From Kyrpidia spormannii (GTDB lineage: Bacteria; Bacillota; Bacilli; Kyrpidiales; Kyrpidiaceae), in assembly GCF_002804065.1 (NCBI RefSeq), contig NZ_CP024955.1:2728001-2792000 (forward strand): 64,000 bases of DNA. The letters run 5' to 3'. This document shows, piece by piece, positions 62,014 to 64,000 of the stretch. Under the pieces are notes generated by a model. It searched no databases. It was given only the letters and a program-made list of their open reading frames with translations, and was not told the DNA's origin. Numbering within the stretch: position 1 is the first letter of the stretch; each line of letters begins with the position of its first letter. The position numbers and the translations under genes were made by a program.

Positions 62014-62769
62014 TCAGCTTTGGCGAGATTTCCCCCGCGTATCTTCCAAAAATCCCTGTTCCCGAAGGTAATCGAACATAAAGGGCCGGCGGGGCGCCTG
62101 AAGAACCTGGGCCACGTATTCACTCCACCCGTGGGTGCGTTTCCCCTCGGTCCGAGCGCGGTAATAAGCGCTCACCATCTGATCATAGTCGGCAATGTGC
62201 GCATCCCGGTCCGGTTCGTATCGATCCCGGTGCAGCACAGCCTCTACGGGCAGCCGCGGCTTTTTCTCCGGTCGCTCGGCGGGATAGCCCACCGTCAGCG
62301 CAAATACCGGGTAAACGAAGCGCGGGATCTCTAACAGCCGGGTCACCTCCCGTATCTGATTGCGGATCCCCCCGACGAAACAGATTCCCAACCCCATCGA
62401 TTCAGCGGCCAGGGCGGCATTCTCCGCCGCCAAGGCAGTATCCACGGTGGCCACGATAAAAAGTTCGGTGTTCGAAAGCTCACCCGCTCTGCCCCCAGCC
62501 CCTGCGGCCTCCATCATCCGCCTCGCGTCTGCACAAAACACCAGAGCCACCGAACAAGTCTCGACGTGCCGATTGCCGGACAACTCGGCCAGTTCTCGTT
62601 TTATCTTCGGGTCTCGAACGGCGATCACGGTGTAAGCCTGAACGAAGCTTGAAGTGGCCGCCGATTGCGCGCTGCGCACGATCTCCTCGATCATCTCCTC
62701 AGATACTTCGCGGGGCAAATACTCCCGTACGGACCGATGGTCTTGTATCAAACGTATCGTGTCGTTCAC
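62014..62769 (-). CDS. nfrA: NfrA-like NAD(P)H-dependent FMN oxidoreductase
   Basis: About 251-aa flavoprotein of the nitroreductase family, NfsA/NfrA group. The FMN-binding N-terminus DHRSVREYLPREV, AAESMGLGICFVGGIRN and VGYPAERPEKKPRLP are typical, as is the C-terminal extension ending FDYLREQGFLED. GTG 62769 is chosen because AGGAGG lies 7 bp upstream; a longer frame to 62820 lacks a ribosome site. Roles in stress, nitro-compound or flavin reduction are inferred from family. Confidence 0.88.
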   Translation of the reverse strand: MNDTIRLIQDHRSVREYLPREVSEEMIEEIVRSAQSAATSSFVQAYTVIAVRDPKIKRELAELSGNRHVETCSVALVFCADARRMMEAAGAGGRAGELSNTELFIVATVDTALAAENAALAAESMGLGICFVGGIRNQIREVTRLLEIPRFVYPVFALTVGYPAERPEKKPRLPVEAVLHRDRYEPDRDAHIADYDQMVSAYYRARTEGKRTHGWSEYVAQVLQAPRRPFMFDYLREQGFLEDTRGKSRQS

Positions 62770-62934
62770 GACGGCCCCTCCTTCCCTTTCCATCTTACCC
62801 AGGCATCGTCCGTGGATCAACCGATCCTTGGCGAGCGCACCTCTGCGGTGCGACTCCTTCAGGGACGAATACAGCTTCCAGATTTAGGGAATCGTAACCT
62901 TGTTGCGCATCCGGACTCCCAAAACCGGGGGCGG

Positions 62935-63338
62935 CGTCCCAGAGGATTCGGTCGACGTGAAGTGGGTCACGGGCACAATTTTATCCGTAGCACTGCTTTT
63001 TACGCCTGGAAAAGCACCTGGATGTCCAAACTGGTGCCACCGATATCGCCCCGGTTGTTCATCGTGTGGGATCCAAGAGCGAGATCGCAGGGGTGAGGTT
63101 TCGACAAGTGGACCCGGCCCGCTTGACCCGGGCCGTCCAAGAGGCCCTGACCCAACGGGCGGCGTCTCGGGATCGCGTCGCTGAACAAGTGAGGGCGTTG
63201 CGCTTTCAAGCCGCGCGCAACGCCCACTGTGTCTCGTGGATTCTGCCCCCGGCGTCCCCCGTCCCAGACATCCCCGTCGAATCGGGATTCCCCGGACAAG
63301 TCCAGGACACCGGCTCCCCCTTTTCCTCCGGCGGGTGA
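62935..63338 (+). pseudogene. Decayed fragment, possibly of a P-loop ATPase
   Basis: No intact gene lies between 62821 and 63364. One frame carries WKSTWMSKLVPP...RLFIVWDPRARSQG. A second frame, after a shift, continues AGVRFRQVDPARLTRAVQEAL, then QVRALRFQAARNAHC. Joining them gives a loose P-loop (PGKST) and a DPRAR stretch, as in HerA/Zot-like ATPases of mobile DNA. The first Gly of Walker A is missing, so identity is uncertain. No ribosome site is evident. Confidence 0.3.
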
Positions 63339-63364
63339 AGGGGGAAATCCTGGCCACCCGACTC

Positions 63365-64000
63365 CTAATGCATCTCGACGGCAGCTCCGGAAGCCACCTC
63401 CACGGCCGGCTCTTTTTTGCACATATCATGACACTCTTTCTCCAGACTGCAGCACAGGGAACAAATCGTCGCACCGTGGAAGGGACAGTGCGTGATATCC
63501 GCCCGCTCGTATTCGAAGGCGCAAACCCCGCACGCCAGTTCTTCTTCTCCATCCCCGTGCCGATGTCCACCAAGACCAGCCACCCCGCTGGGTCCCTCGC
63601 CCCCGGCTGAGCCGGCGATCACGTGGATCCGACCATCTTGTGACCCGTGAGCCCCTTGAACCCACGAATTTTCCCGGGCGATGTAATATTTTCCCTTTGT
63701 GATCAAGGCGATCACCGGAGCGAGCACGATGGCCAAACCCAGGGAGACAAAGGGAGAAAAGGCCTGCATGACCGGCCCAAAGGCGCCAAAATACGCGGCT
63801 ATGGACACCGCCGAGGCGATCACCATCGAGCCAAAGCCCACGGGATTGAAATTGTAGAGGTGAGCCCGCTTGAACTCCACGTAGGACGGGCTAATCTTGA
63901 GCAGGCTTTTGTTAATCACCAAGTCCGCCACCACCGCTCCGATCCAGGCGACGGCGACGTTCGAATAAAACCCGAGAACTGTGTTCAAGAACCCAAAGAC
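63365..64000 (-). CDS. NCS1-family permease, C-terminal part with Cys-rich tail (cut by window edge)
   Basis: The frame is open to the window end; about 211 residues are visible. The first 115 or so include membrane helices typical of cytosine/purine permeases (WIGAVVADLVINKSLLKISPSYVEFKR split over helix 8-9, then two or more helices). A hydrophilic linker follows, then a Cys-rich tail: CGVCAFEYERADITHCPFHG, then TICSLCCSLEKECHDMCKKE. The tail resembles the Cys-rich C-terminus of permeases linked to sensor kinases; it may bind a metal or Fe-S cluster. The N-terminal half lies outside the window. Confidence 0.8.
   Translation of the reverse strand, partial: VFGFLNTVLGFYSNVAVAWIGAVVADLVINKSLLKISPSYVEFKRAHLYNFNPVGFGSMVIASAVSIAAYFGAFGPVMQAFSPFVSLGLAIVLAPVIALITKGKYYIARENSWVQGAHGSQDGRIHVIAGSAGGEGPSGVAGLGGHRHGDGEEELACGVCAFEYERADITHCPFHGATICSLCCSLEKECHDMCKKEPAVEVASGAAVEMH

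Overview
The window looks like the chromosome of a moderately GC-rich (roughly 55-60 %, estimated by eye) Gram-positive Bacillota. Strong GGAGG ribosome sites, frequent GTG/TTG starts, a Mn2+ (yybP-ykoY) riboswitch before terC, a B. subtilis-like MtnE aminotransferase and an NfrA-like oxidoreductase all point that way. A thermophilic Alicyclobacillaceae/Kyrpidia-like host is my guess, not something the sequence proves.

About half of the window (1499-35225) is one giant type I-B CRISPR array. By hand I count 398 repeats of 30 bp and 397 spacers of about 34-42 nt. Three insertion sequences interrupt it: two apparently identical IS21-family elements (11029-13660 and 24990-27621) and one IS256-family element (18888-20336). 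Each has target duplications that let the original repeat or spacer be rebuilt exactly. The reverse complement of the repeat ends in ATGGAAAC, a classical 8-nt crRNA handle. The array is therefore read right to left, with its leader at 35226 onward and its newest spacers at the right end.

Upstream of the leader, on the same (minus) strand, lie a decayed IS1634-type element (35515-36636) and a complete cas operon, cas6-cas8b-cas7-cas5-cas3-cas4-cas1-cas2 (45742 down to 36772), with a near-consensus promoter at 45910-45938. Cas1/Cas2/Cas4 add spacers, Cas6 cuts the long precursor, Cas8b/Cas7/Cas5 form Cascade, and Cas3 degrades the target. The array records its own acquisition rules. Overlapping spacers from the same targets imply a 5'-TTN PAM, and protospacers captured more than once are flush at the PAM side and ragged at the other side.

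Left of the array (1-1498) are the end of a zinc-ribbon gene, a possible small Cys-rich gene, a terminator, and about 1.1 kb of G-rich degenerate repeats without a credible gene.

Right of the cas operon (46104-64000) is ordinary chromosome with scars of mobile DNA: a CobB sirtuin; a coiled-coil protein; a TetR-HlyD-ABC-ABC2 export operon; the remnant of a DUF3320-type helicase; a FetAB metal exporter; an EamA transporter; an IS200/IS605 element (TnpA + TnpB) that truncates an amino-acid permease; MtnE; an amidase; riboswitch-controlled TerC; NfrA; a decayed fragment; and the C-terminal part of an NCS1 permease with a Cys-rich tail that runs off the window edge.
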